DNA of 64,000 bases from the NCBI GenBank assembly GCA_019096155.1, contig JAHCVI010000006.1, forward strand, positions 558,001-622,000, in the 5' to 3' direction. Both the position numbers and the translations under genes were made by a program. The notes beneath the pieces were generated by a model that was given only the letters and a program-made list of their open reading frames with translations, ran no database searches and was not told where the DNA came from. The stretch is from Staphylotrichum longicolle (taxonomy: Eukaryota; Ascomycota; Sordariomycetes; Sordariales; Chaetomiaceae). This document shows, in pieces, positions 24,352-34,901 of this stretch. Positions within the stretch are counted from its first letter, which is position 1, and each line of letters begins with the position of its first letter.

Positions 24352-25302
24352 CTTCTCTTTTCTTTAAAGATATCGAAAGTGTGTGTGGATTACCGGCGGA
24401 TCTATGGGACCAGGTTTGGCATCTCTGCAGCCGGTCGCGCGCAGGCGTTCGTTTTCTAACAAGCGGTTTGACAGCAACTTGGGAAGGACAGTATGGCGTC
24501 GTGATCTTCACTGTGGGGTTCTCGAGCAAAAATCATGGTGGGGGCGGGGCAGCCCGTGAGTGGAGACCGCCGGTGGCTCATCCGGGCAGGCGCTGTGGAG
24601 CTTTCGACCCGTCGATCCTTGCGCGTATGTTATTCAGACGAAATACAAGACGTGTACAATACTGTAACTGTATGGCTGGTTTGCAATACGATGTGGTGCC
24701 TTTCAACTTTTCATAGTTGTCTTGAATTATTCGCCACACCCAGAGCAGAACCTGCAGGATGACCCTCCCGTCTCGGGCAACGAGTCACACGACAGCAGTC
24801 ATCTGGGTGTGTGCAGCAGGGCCCGGCTCCGCGAGACCTAACACCGTCTGGCGCGAGACAACCCAGCCTGTGCCCAGAGAAGATCTGGACTAGCCGCCTT
24901 ACGTACCCACGGGACGCCGCTGAGGGCCTGGACTTGCGCAAAACTGGTTGTGGGGATGTCCCTGATTGTCTGGTCCACGGCAAGTCCAGGGGCACTAACT
25001 CGAGAAACCGTTAGGTAACAAAAGCCTCTTTCCACCCAGAGCCACACTCATTGTTAGCGCAGAACAGCGCGCGAGAGGCCCTCGCCGGCCATCTTCTCTC
25101 CTCTCCGTCCCTTGAGCTATTTTCCTACGGGCGACCTCAGATCGCGAGCGAGGCTCTTCTTCGTGTTCCATCCCAACAGGCCATTCCTTCTCCAGGCTCC
25201 TTCTCCTCCGATCTGGCGGTACATGTGTTCGCTTCCCGCCATGCGCAGATATCTCTCGGCGCATGAACCAGTCTGGTCATTTGTGTTCCCAATACTGCTA
25301 CC
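24352..25302. other. 0.95 kb divergent region before the SPX-RING gene
   Basis: Promoter interval of the J-protein (-) and SPX-RING (+) genes. Many short open frames, none convincing. Confidence 0.45.
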
Positions 25303-26807
25303 ATGAAGTTCGGCCACGCCTTCCAGGAGGCCCTGGCAGCCGCCAGCTACCCGGAGCACTGGGTCGAGAAGGCTATCCCCTACCGCCAGCTCAAGAAACT
25401 CTTGGGCAAGGTCCGGGAGGAGCTCATTAAGAACGGCTACGACCCCGACACGCTGCACCAGCTCCTGGCCGAGCACAACGCCGAATACCGCCTCGAGACT
25501 GACGATTCCCACTTGCTACGGCCGAAATTGATTGTGCGCCCAAGCCTCAACGGCACCTCGCTGGAAACCACCCCCGGACCCAGGTCCCTGGCCGAAGTAT
25601 CATCCACGGCACCCGACAGTCCCAACTCAGTCGGGCCGCATGATCCAGACGACGACGACGACCACGAGGAGCCTGGCGGTGATGGGTGGGTTAAGATCCC
25701 GCTGAACTCAGATGGCCGGTTCTTTGGCCTCTTGCAGTCTGATGTTACAGAACTCGACACTCTCCAAGAAGAAGAGAGGCATGCGATGACCGACAAGATC
25801 CACCTTCTCGGGACTGAGATCGCCGCGGTGGCCAAGCCACGCAAGAGTCTGATCAAGCTCTCCAAGTCGGATCTCTACCGCTGGCGCGAGATCTTTGAAC
25901 TTTACCTCGCTGCACAGGTCTTCTTTTCTACCAATGAAGCCGCCGGGGGGTTACGCAAGAGCGAGAAGGCGCAGAAACAGCTTGTATGGTTCCAAGATGA
26001 GGTCAACAAGCGGCAGCTTCCGCAAAAGTTCAAGATCGAGTCCAGCGCAACTGCGTACGCCCAGTTTCTGGCTCTGAATGCGACGCTACTGCAGAACCTG
26101 CAATTCCAGGAGCTGAACCAGACGGCAGTGACCAAAATAATCAAGAGTGGGTGGAAGCATCCCCCCTCATATCATGCTACGTTTTACTAACTTACGACGC
26201 AGAATTTGACAAGCGAACGTCTCTTGGGGTAAAGAGCACGTTCCCGAAAGCCATGTACTCGGCCCATTTCATCTCCGAGGCCATCTCCAAGGACATCTGC
26301 GCCCAGCTCGCTCGCGAGGTGGTCAGTCGGGTCCCACAAGTCATGGATTATACATGCACCATTTGTCAGTCTCCGCCTTTCAGGACTGGGCGTGTTGTGA
26401 CACCAACACTCGCAGTCTCCTGCAAGTTTCGTTCTTGACTAACACCCGGTCTAGGTCTATGCCTTTGTTGGCTCCCTATCCGGCTAGACTGTGATCATCT
26501 CTTCTGTATCCGATGCATGATCAAGATGCAAAACCAGAACAAGCGGTACTGTCCGCTCTGCCGAGCTGACGTTGTCCAGCAGGCCAACGAAAGTACGTTT
26601 TGATGCAACTTGAATCCTCGGTTTCCTTGAAGCTCTACTGACAGATGGCCCGTAGCGCACATCGACGAGAAGCTCGTACGGCACCTTGAACAGTGGTTCC
26701 CCAAGGAGACCAAGGAGAAACAAGCTTACAACGAGCTCGAGCGCCGCAAGGAGCTGCTGGGCGATATCTACGTGGACGAGAAACCTCCACAGTGTATCGT
26801 GATGTGA
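25303..26807 (+). CDS. SPX domain and RING finger protein, probable E3 ubiquitin ligase
   Basis: Exons 25303..26146, 26203..26364, 26455..26592 and 26656..26807 give 431 residues. The start MKFGHAFQEALAAASYPEHW and the following YRQLKKLLGKVREEL are a typical SPX N-terminus; SPX domains sense inositol pyrophosphates and phosphate status. The SPX core continues to about residue 330, interrupted by an acidic insert (DPDDDDDHEEPGGDG). A C3HC4 RING follows, encoded across two exons. The first cysteine pair (CTIC) straddles the 26365..26454 intron, and the rest reads LDCDHLFCIRCMIKMQ and CPLCR. The tail (LEQWFPKETKEKQAYNELER) is helical. This links phosphate sensing to ubiquitination by family knowledge; the substrate is unknown. 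Confidence 0.93.
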
Positions 26808-26979
26808 GAGCCGGGTGGCAGGCGGTGGACCGCGGTGACTCTTTTCAGCGTTCTTTACATACCCTGGGTTCACACACTGGCGTACAGGGAGAGAGAGGCA
26901 CGAGCGAGCATGATACCACGGGCAACGAATACACAAATCTTAATGCTTAATTTCAGTTTTGTCAGCGACAGCCAAGTCG

Positions 26980-28812
26980 CTAGTTTTGGGATCCAGTGTT
27001 CGCCTCGGCGGCCTTGAGTGCCGCCTTGAACACATTCACAATGTGTTCCGTCTCCTCCAGCCCGACGCTGATGCGGATCAAGTCACGCTCCACCCCAAAC
27101 GTCTCCGCCCAGTCGAGTTCCCCGTAATGCGCCAGCAGCACATAGGGGGAGGTGAGGGTGAAGTTCGTGCCCAGACTCGGCCCCTTGGCCGTGTCGACGG
27201 CGTCGTAGAAGGCGACGGCCTGCTCACGGTTGTGAAGCACCACCGACAGCAGACCGCCCCACCCGCCGGTCGGCAGCTTGCACGCCTCGTAGTTGGCCCG
27301 GGACGGGTTAAACTTGGGGTAGAAGAGGCTCTTGACCAGGGGGCTCGCGCGGAGCACGTCGCAGATGGCCTCGGCGTTGGTGTTGATGCGGTCGACGCGC
27401 GAGACGAGGTCGCGGCTGTTGCGCTCCAAGAACATGACGTCCTCGGGCCAGTACGTGTCCTCGTACTCGGTGCGGGCCCACGTCTTGAGCGCCGCGTAGT
27501 AGCGGCTGTTGGGGTTGAAGATGGCGCTGCCGCCCATGACGTTGCAGTCGCCCGAAAAGATCTTCGTCAGGCTGCTGACCACAATGTCGGCAAAGGGAGC
27601 ACACGTTGACGTCCTTCGTCTCCACCACACGGCGAAGTCGTACTTGTCGGCCAGCTGCCGGATGCGCACCAGATTGGGACAGGCTATGAGCGGGTTGCTG
27701 GGGAACTCACAGAAGAGCGCAAGGAAGCGTTCGCCGCCTTCGAGGCTTTTCGAGATCATCGAGCTCCGATTCGGCGGCGTGGCCATAAAAGACGACGCCG
27801 GGACCGAACTTCTCGAGGATCTTTGGTGTCGACGTAGGCAAAGCCAAACTCGATGCTCTTCATGCTGCCACGGACGCCAAGCAGGGCGCGGTGGGAGTTG
27901 AAGATGCCGCGCACGGGAACCTCCTCCTCCCGCGCGTTGTTCTCTGGTTCTCTCGCCGTGCCTGCGCAGAGCACCCGCAATCCGCCGCTTGATGGCGGGA
28001 CCTGGCGGGAGACCAGATTTCTGCCGAAACGCTCCTCTAGAAACCGCGACGTCTCTTGAATGCGTGTCAAACGAGGACGGCCGCTGATAGCGCCTGGGAC
28101 CCCTACATGGCTTCGGGCTCGCGGGAACCGGGGTCGCGGGCCCCTCGTCCAGGCGGAGCAGGCCATCTTTGAAGAGGGCGTGACAGAACTCGGCTCTGCG
28201 GCTAGACACGCCGTCGCCCGAGTGCTGCCAATACTGCTTGAGGATAGGGAAAGCCTCCTGGGAACACGTCACGGCGGATATGGCGGGAGAAAGGGTCGCC
28301 AAGGCATCAGAGGTCGGTTGTGTTGTGTCCAGAACAAGGTGGACAATGTTGAGTGACGCCGCGATCTCAGGAGAGGCCCGGGACTTGACAAAGCATACAC
28401 AGCGGGCGGCGATCTTGCGGGTCGGGAACAGGAAAGCCTTGGAGTCCTTCGTCCCGTACCTTGCCACAATATCCGCAGCAAAGGCCTGGATGCTTCGGTG
28501 GATGAAGAAGCTAGCCAGCATGTCAGCCAACAGGGAGACGTGGAAAGGAGCCCAATGGGGTTCTGCAGAACACACCGAGGATAGCCTGTTGCCATGCGGC
28601 CGATAACCCATTCCTGGCCCTCTTCGTACCCAATGTTTGATTTCCATGTCGGCAGCGAGACGCTCACAGCCTGAGTTGCCCATGTCAGTCACAATTTCGG
28701 TATTTGCGTGCACAACTGAACCAGCCAGCTGCTTCAGGGAAATCCCGGGATGAGGTTGGCTTACATGGGCTGTATGCGGGGGGATGGACTCCCCGAGATC
28801 GAAATTGGGCAT
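26980..28812 (-). pseudogene. cystathionine gamma-synthase (Cys/Met PLP enzyme), broken by several frameshifts
   Basis: The intact family member makes cystathionine from activated homoserine and cysteine (MET-7 type in fungi). The start MPNFDLGESIPPHTAH, two good introns (joins giving HTAHAVSVSLPTWKSN and GYPRFFIHRSIQAFAADIVA) and the C-terminal half are well kept. The C-terminal half includes the PLP-lysine region SSLTKIFSGDCNVMGGS and ends EAANTGSQN. In between, conserved segments switch reading frame near 28080, 27995-28010, 27960, 27822 and 27748. Near 27605-27632 there is a short in-family deletion around DKYDFAV...PFADIV. One minus-strand frame happens to stay open across the whole gene, so no stop codon reveals the damage. 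Either this is a decaying gene or the assembly is poor here. Confidence 0.8.
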
Positions 28813-30105
28813 GATTTGGGATGATATGGACTGTCCAACTTCCCCTTTATCTTCTCTCTCAAAGACTATGAAGGAGGCGTTTCGTGGGTCAGAATCAGGG
28901 TGGGTGCTTGACGCTTGAGCGGGAGCGGGGTGTTGTTGACTCACTGCACACTGGACCCAGAACTCACAGATGCGCGTCCGTCTTCGACAAGTAAAGAGGG
29001 TATGTACCCGATTGCCCTAGCCTACCCGAGCTGCTGCACTGGCGCCCGCGTCCACGTTTTCAGATTCTTTACTAGGTGTAGTCACATCCCAGGGGTCAGG
29101 GAGAGCGAGGTGGATTCAAGGAGGGCCGTAGAAGCAGTAGCAGAAACGGCGATTCCGACTATCGGAGGCAAAAAAGAGGACCGCCAGCGGACAAAAAATG
29201 GGGACGGTTCCTGTTATTAGGCACTCTGGCACTGTCTTCGGTATCCGACACTAATAAGGGCCACTCCTTTGCCACCTGCAGAAAAAAACACCCCTATGCT
29301 GCACAGAACTAGGAGCTTGAAGCTTCAGAAGAGGTACACACTGGAAAATCCCACTTACATGCCAAGGATGCCCACTCATTACGGGATGGGAATTGAAGCC
29401 CTCGGGCCTGGGGTAACATGACCCCCTGCAGTGGCCCCCCACTCTGTGTAAGTGCACATGGGCGGGCGAGGCGGGGTACGGAGTGACCATTCAAGTTCCC
29501 CCGCTGGCATCTTGCATCTGAGCCTCTGAGGGCAGGTCAGCTCTGTAAGGTAAGCCGTTGCAGAGCTGAAACGTGGGGTTTCGGTCAGATCTCGGAAACG
29601 GCCTCGGCCAGGCACTCCCTGAGCGTCAAGATCTTGGGGAGGTCCTGGTGTGGCAGTGCCGGGAACAGCAGTCCTTGACAACCATGTCTCGACCTATTCT
29701 GCATAACGTTAACCCTACTTTACGAACATTCTGTATGCAGAGGACGAATGCAGTTGCTGCCACAACGGGGGTATTCCAGTACTTCATGACACTTCTTCGA
29801 TTGACTCATTCCACTTCCAAAATGCCACCAGCCGTATCCAAAGCTAAGGTACATACAAGTCATAAACAAAAAGATAGGTATCAACCAGCTCATCCCGGAT
29901 TACCAAAAATCCCCAGAGGCGTCACAGGATCCCTCGCCATAAACCAAAATAATCCACCCTCGAATGAGTCAACGTCCTGTTGACTGTTCGCTGTATTCGA
30001 AGCCGGAGTCACAGATGCCTGAGACAAAAACATTCCATCCCGGAATCAACCGTCCGGCCGACCAGAACAACACCCCCCGGAGCCCGAAAGAAACAAAGCC
30101 TGTCT
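28813..30105. other. 1.3 kb gene-free region
   Basis: Upstream of the cystathionine gamma-synthase locus and downstream of the VOC-like gene. No gene, RNA or repeat family seen. Confidence 0.5.
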
Positions 30106-31866
30106 CTAGCGATACGACCGGCCGCTCCTGCGACTCCCCACACAACTGATGCTGTCGCTCGGCGCGATGCTGTCCGCATCGTCATCATCATCCTCCTCCC
30201 AGTCGCCCGCGCGGCTGGCCGGGAGAGGCACGTGGCGCGCCGAGACATACGTCGACGGCCTGCTCGCCGGGAGGGGGACGTCACGCGCCGAGATGTAGGT
30301 GGGCGCCCGGCTGTCGGGAAGGGGCACGTTGCGGGCCGAGATGTAGGTGTGCGCTCGGCTCTCCGGGAGCGGGATGTCGCGAGCCGAGAAGTACGAGGGC
30401 GCCCGGCTGTCGGGGAGAGGCACATGGCGCGCCGAGACGTAGCTCCCCTCGCGGCTGGAGATGCGCGGGCTCGGGCTGACCTTGTACGTCGTCGTCGTCA
30501 CACGGCTGCTCGACCGCGAGTGTGAGCTCGTGTGCGGCGGTGCGCTGTAAGGGTCGGGCGGCGGGGCGCGGACCGTGCTGTTTGACCGGTGACTCCTGGC
30601 CGAGACGTAGCTCTCCCGGTCAGGGGTGTCGTATGTGTAGCTGCGCTGGACGATCGGGGGGTGTCTTGAACTCCTCGAGCTCACGTAGCTGCGATGCTCC
30701 GGCTCGCCCCCAGAATAGGGATCTCGGTGGCTGGCAGACTCGCTGCGGGGCCGCGCAGAAGAAGCTCGCGACCGAGATGACGGATGGCGCCCTCGTGAAT
30801 CGTCGTACACGTCATCTTCCTCCCTGCTTCGCGGCGAATCGGCTTGGCTGTACCGAGCGATGTACTCGGGAGGCGGACGGCGGAAGTCGGAAGCAGGGGA
30901 GTAGTCGTTCTGGTAGCGGGGCTTGTCGACAACACGCTCTACCTCGACATAGCGCGCTTTGCGATCAGAATACCCATCGTAACCATCTGGCACGGTCGAC
31001 CGGCGTGTCAATGGCGGGACGTCGTACTCATAGCGGGCAGACCGGCTCTTGTCGCGGCTGACCATGTTGTATGTGAATGCGCCGCCCAGAGCGGCACCTG
31101 CGGCAACACCTAGCAAAGTTCCAACAACGGCGCCGGCGCTCAAGCCGTTGGAATTCTCCCGTGCAGAGGTGGCAGGTTCGTAGACAGACGACCCAGCCGT
31201 GACACTCCGCCTTATCCCGGGATGCGACTGGTCGTCGGCGTCGTCGTCGTCGGGATACCGGGCCTGGGATCGACGCGAAGCTGTGCGGACAGACGCACTG
31301 GACGCGGGGCCTGGGCCGCCAAGAGACGCAATGGACGAGCCTGCAACGTCGTAGTTCCAGTCGAGGATGCGGGTGACTTCGTCGTCGGTCGACCTGGTTC
31401 TGCGTATGGTCGAGCCGTCGTAGTGTGGTGGGTATTCTGAGGGTAGTTGGTAGACAATTTCCATCATGTTGCCGACGAAGTCGGTTATAAGCACCCGCGT
31501 ACCGCCACCGCTGGTGCCAGTCCGGCGTGCAGACACGCCACTGCCAGAGGCGAACTTGTCGGGGTAGTGGCGGGAGTGTGTGTCCCGGGCGTCGGGATTG
31601 GCCCGCAAAGCAAACTCGTAGGCGTCGTCGGCCGCGGCCGCCGAAGGAGCGCTGAGCACTATGCGAGAGATCCTAAGGGGCCGGTCTCTGCTCGAGATTA
31701 CCTGCCGGATCTGGAAAAGGGGGGCAGTCCGTGAAGATCTGCCGTAGCTGACGGAGGGAAAATGGCCGTCTTCGGTGGAGAGGTAACGCAGACCAAGAGG
31801 TTGAATGATGGCCGAGTAGAAAGACGACGAGGATGGGAGGTGGTCAACCTCCAGAAAGGGAAGCAT
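30106..31866 (-). CDS. VOC/glyoxalase-fold-like protein with a central hydrophobic segment and C-terminal 16-residue repeats
   Basis: Single-exon gene, 586 residues. Residues 1-150 fit a VOC (glyoxalase/bleomycin-resistance) fold. It starts MLPFLEVDHLPSSSSFYSAI, has a GLRYLS strand and a late MMEIVY strand; the His and Glu sit where the metal ligands of this fold usually are. Residues ~241-267 are Gly/Ala-rich and hydrophobic (GAVVGTLLGVAAGAALGGAF), compatible with one membrane helix. The C-terminal half is Arg/Ser/Tyr/Pro-rich and disordered, with many RSxS motifs. It contains five tandem 16-residue repeats (consensus YxSARxVPLPxSRAxx) followed by an acidic WEEDDDDDADS stretch. I do not know a function. 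Combination of a VOC-like head with a membrane segment and repeat tail is unusual; the enzyme role is inference. Confidence 0.85.
   Translation of the reverse strand: MLPFLEVDHLPSSSSFYSAIIQPLGLRYLSTEDGHFPSVSYGRSSRTAPLFQIRQVISSRDRPLRISRIVLSAPSAAAADDAYEFALRANPDARDTHSRHYPDKFASGSGVSARRTGTSGGGTRVLITDFVGNMMEIVYQLPSEYPPHYDGSTIRRTRSTDDEVTRILDWNYDVAGSSIASLGGPGPASSASVRTASRRSQARYPDDDDADDQSHPGIRRSVTAGSSVYEPATSARENSNGLSAGAVVGTLLGVAAGAALGGAFTYNMVSRDKSRSARYEYDVPPLTRRSTVPDGYDGYSDRKARYVEVERVVDKPRYQNDYSPASDFRRPPPEYIARYSQADSPRSREEDDVYDDSRGRHPSSRSRASSARPRSESASHRDPYSGGEPEHRSYVSSRSSRHPPIVQRSYTYDTPDRESYVSARSHRSNSTVRAPPPDPYSAPPHTSSHSRSSSRVTTTTYKVSPSPRISSREGSYVSARHVPLPDSRAPSYFSARDIPLPESRAHTYISARNVPLPDSRAPTYISARDVPLPASRPSTYVSARHVPLPASRAGDWEEDDDDDADSIAPSDSISCVGSRRSGRSYR
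30202..30441 (-). repeat. five tandem 48-nt repeats inside the VOC-like gene
   Basis: Five exact-length 48-nt units at 30394-30441, 30346-30393, 30298-30345, 30250-30297 and 30202-30249. They encode variants of YVSARHVPLPDSRAPS. Units differ at several positions but keep SAR, PLP and SR. Shorter SYVSAR echoes occur upstream in the same protein. Confidence 0.9.
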
Positions 31867-34078
31867 TAGTGCGAGATAATAAGCCCAGGCGCAGGCCCGG
31901 GAGAGGCAGCAGCCGAGGGCAGCAGTGCGGTCGTGTGTGTCGCACGGGTGCAGGCACGAGGTGCGCGCTCGAAAGAGCCTGGGGAGCCTCAGGGCAGTGT
32001 GTGGCGTGACGAGGCGAGCTGGCCGGGGTTACTCTCGTGAGCTGAGGCCCAAGCAAGGGGGGCGCCACGAGGCCGAGCCTCACAAAGCGCAATGTTCGTC
32101 GAGTTGCGTCCACGTTTTGCTCTGGAAGTTGGTGTGAGAAATGGCCTCTGACAACCGAGCGTCAAAAAGTGCAAAAAGGAGTTGTCACTTCGGGCCGTTG
32201 CAGAGTGTTGGTCAGCCGTGCCGCTCGTTTGCACATATGCCACTGAAATGCTGTGGACGAGACAATCCCAAGTCAGTCACACCAGGAGTCTCTCCAACAC
32301 CACTCAATTCCGCGCATTGTGTTTGCTTCACAAGGGGGCAGGCCCGGGGAATTATGGAGAAGGGGGCACGCCCGCTTGGCCGTGTGCCAGGCAAAGAACG
32401 GTGCTGCCCAACCTGGAGACCTTTCCAGGATGGAGACCAGGTTGATGCTCTTGGGCCCCGCAGCGGTTGCAGTCCAACCAAAGCCACGGACAAGGGCTGC
32501 TCTGAGATGGGAAGCATAAACGCTGAACTCTCCCTCGCTGCAACCCGGCATGGAAGCCACACCTCGGCGCCCGGACTCGCCGGCTAGTTCCCCGGCGAGC
32601 TCCCCAGCTGGCAGCACTTCTTGAGGGCTGACGTTAACGTTATTGTGCAAGGAAAAGCCCGAGTCTTTCTTGTTCAACTCGATCGCGGCCAATACAGGCG
32701 GCCTGCATGGGATTGGGTGCCGACGAAGCGGGACCTTCTCGCCCTGCGTGCCTGAAGGGCTCAGCCGTACATTGGCTGCGGCCCCGTCCTGCAAGCCCGG
32801 GGATGGCTCAGTGATCAATCTGAACTCGCAGACTGCCACGTCAAGAGTCGTCTCCAATTTTCTGGATCCCAAGTTGCCCCGCCCTTCTTCACTCACCTTG
32901 CTGCCCTTATAACAAGTGGTCTCCAACCTGTCAGGTGTGGTTGCCGGAGCCTGCCGAAATGTTCGCTCAAGCATCTTCTGCGCTGCTTTCAAAGGAACCT
33001 TTGAGCCCTCGGTGGCGAGGTGACCTTCATGCAGTCATGATTGACGAGTCTCAGCCGAGTGGTGGTTGTTCAGTGAGAGGGTGGGGTTGGGGGCTCGGAC
33101 AAGTGACAGAGGTGACCGACAAGCGGTTCTTGTCGCCCTTTGATTGGTTGGTCCAACGCTCTGAGGCCGCCCTGTTGCGGGGCCGTCCTGCAGGAGCATC
33201 TTTGCCCGAGACCAGAGGAGTTCCGGAGAGGACCAGGAGGATCAGAGGAATTTATACCCACAACTCGTAACGCAATTCGTATACTTTACTCGCTCGCCTC
33301 GCTGCTCGGGATGGTGCTCAATTCCGGGCCCACCTGGTCGCTCTGGTGTCCTCTGTGAAAGGGAGGTAGAGATCTGTCCACTTATCACATCTGGCATTTG
33401 CATCAGCTCGAGCACTTCGATGAGTACTGTAGCGGCCCGCATGACAGGATGTTCACGGTCGAACTGGACTGGCTCGCATCGAATCGCATTCAATTACCCT
33501 GCAAAATTCTCCTGCCTTGTGATGCCTTCTCTCAACCACAGCACCCAGGGCGTTCCCCCTATCGAGCGGTGAACCTCAACTCCCAGCCTGGCACCAGATC
33601 CTCCTCCCCACCGCGCTTCAACGTTGGCGCAGGTATGCCAGCCATCAATTGGCTCCCCGTTAGTGAGATGGCCCTGTTGGTCAGTGGTGATATAGAGATC
33701 CCAAAAGGATTGATTAAGAACATGAAAACATGAACAAGGAAAAGGGGAAGACGCGGGCCAAGTTGAAGTGGCACCGCGCAGACGACGAAAGCGTCTTGGG
33801 ATCCGTTGTTGAACGCCCCATGTTTTGGTTGCAAAAACACCGACAGCTCAAGCACAGACGTCCCAAGTTCCGGAAGACAATGGCCGTCAACCGCGATGTT
33901 GTATCGCGGAACAAGCACACTGCAACCGCAGCTCCCTAAATGAAAATAGGGCACTGGCAGATCTTTCCATCCAATCCCCTGTCCTTGTCGGAAATTGAGC
34001 ATTGCCTGGCCTCCCTGCCTGGCCGGCCAGGGCAGCGGCCTCATCGCCTAGGCGATGCAGCGCTGCGCTGCGCAAGGC
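31867..34078. other. 2.2 kb gene-free region
   Basis: Upstream of the VOC-like gene and downstream of EMG1. Open frames of up to 239 codons (minus strand, 32273-32992) lack family resemblance and spliceable context. A GCCTAGGC palindrome and GCGCTGCG-rich sequence lie just 3' of EMG1 at about 34046-34075. Confidence 0.5.
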
Positions 34079-34901
34079 TTATAGAATGTCCCACGAGTCC
34101 TCGGCGGCGTGGCAGAACTTGCTGCACGCAACGCTGGCCGACAGACTGTAGTTGCTGATGGAAATCTTCTCGTCCACGTAGGCGTCGGCAAAGTTATCCG
34201 CACCCTTGGCCATGGCGCCCACAAAAACGCAGATGCTCTCGTTCGACCCGAGCGTGTCGATGTAGTCGCGTACCCGCACCAGCGGCGCGTCGAAACTTAG
34301 CGTGACCTTCCGGCAGTTGGGAGGGAGGTGGTCGGTAATGGGGTTCTGGATCACTTTCAGGAGCTTCTCCTGCGAGTTGGTCCCCTTGATGGAAAGCCGG
34401 TGGAGCAACTGGACCATCAAGCCAGCGAAACGCTTGAACGTCCGGGGAATGCGAACCGAGGGTGAGACCTCGATCAGCACGCCTTTGGCAGTCTGGATGT
34501 AGATCTGCAGTTTCCCGGCCTTGTTGACCGGCGAATCGAGTAAGGTGAGTAGACACTGTGACGATGGCGCCAGCCATTAGTAGCCGCCCAGCCGGATGCG
34601 TGGGGGAGCGACGGCTGATTCAAACCTGGTGTGTGATGTCCGGTCGTGCGTCGCTAATGTCCCGGTTCATCTTGCGCATGACGCCAATGTGTTCGTCGCT
34701 GTTGAGCAGAGAGTACTTCTCCTCCCTCTGCACGCCCATGCGGCTGGTGCCGCCATGCGACGCCTTGTAGGTCTCGAGGCTGGCGTTGGACAAGACAACG
34801 ATCAGGCGCTTCGAGTCCTTGTCGGTGGGGGGGATGGCCGTGTGCTGCTCGGCCACCAACTGTGGCAGCGCCGGAGGGGGGAGCGATTGAGTTCCTGCCA
34901 T
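34079..34901 (-). CDS. EMG1: 18S rRNA pseudouridine N1-methyltransferase Emg1/Nep1
   Basis: SPOUT-family methyltransferase of the 90S pre-ribosome that methylates the hypermodified pseudouridine of 18S rRNA. Two exons, 34901..34626 and 34555..34079, give 250 residues. Family segments are complete: LIVVLSNASLETYKAS, YSLLNSDEHIGVMRKMNRD, RPDITHQ joined to CLLTLLDSPVNKAGKLQIYI, VSPSVRIPRTFKRFAGLMVQ and GAMAKGADNFADAYVDEKIS. The intron has a GTTTGA donor and an ACTAAT branch. The length matches the fungal family. Confidence 0.96.

Noticed and set aside
26980..28944. Reading the 654-codon frame as an intact protein
   Set aside because: Conserved segments of the enzyme lie in different frames, and the first codon of that frame is not ATG; two clear introns are also read through.
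32273..32992. 239-codon minus-strand open frame between the VOC-like gene and EMG1
   Set aside because: Low-complexity composition, no domain-like pattern, no spliced extension, and overlapping open frames on the other strand; looks like chance in GC-rich DNA.
33727..33939. 69-codon basic open frame starting MNKEKGKTRAK
   Set aside because: Short, no homology I recognise and no promoter or splice support; could be a small peptide, but the sequence alone does not justify a call.
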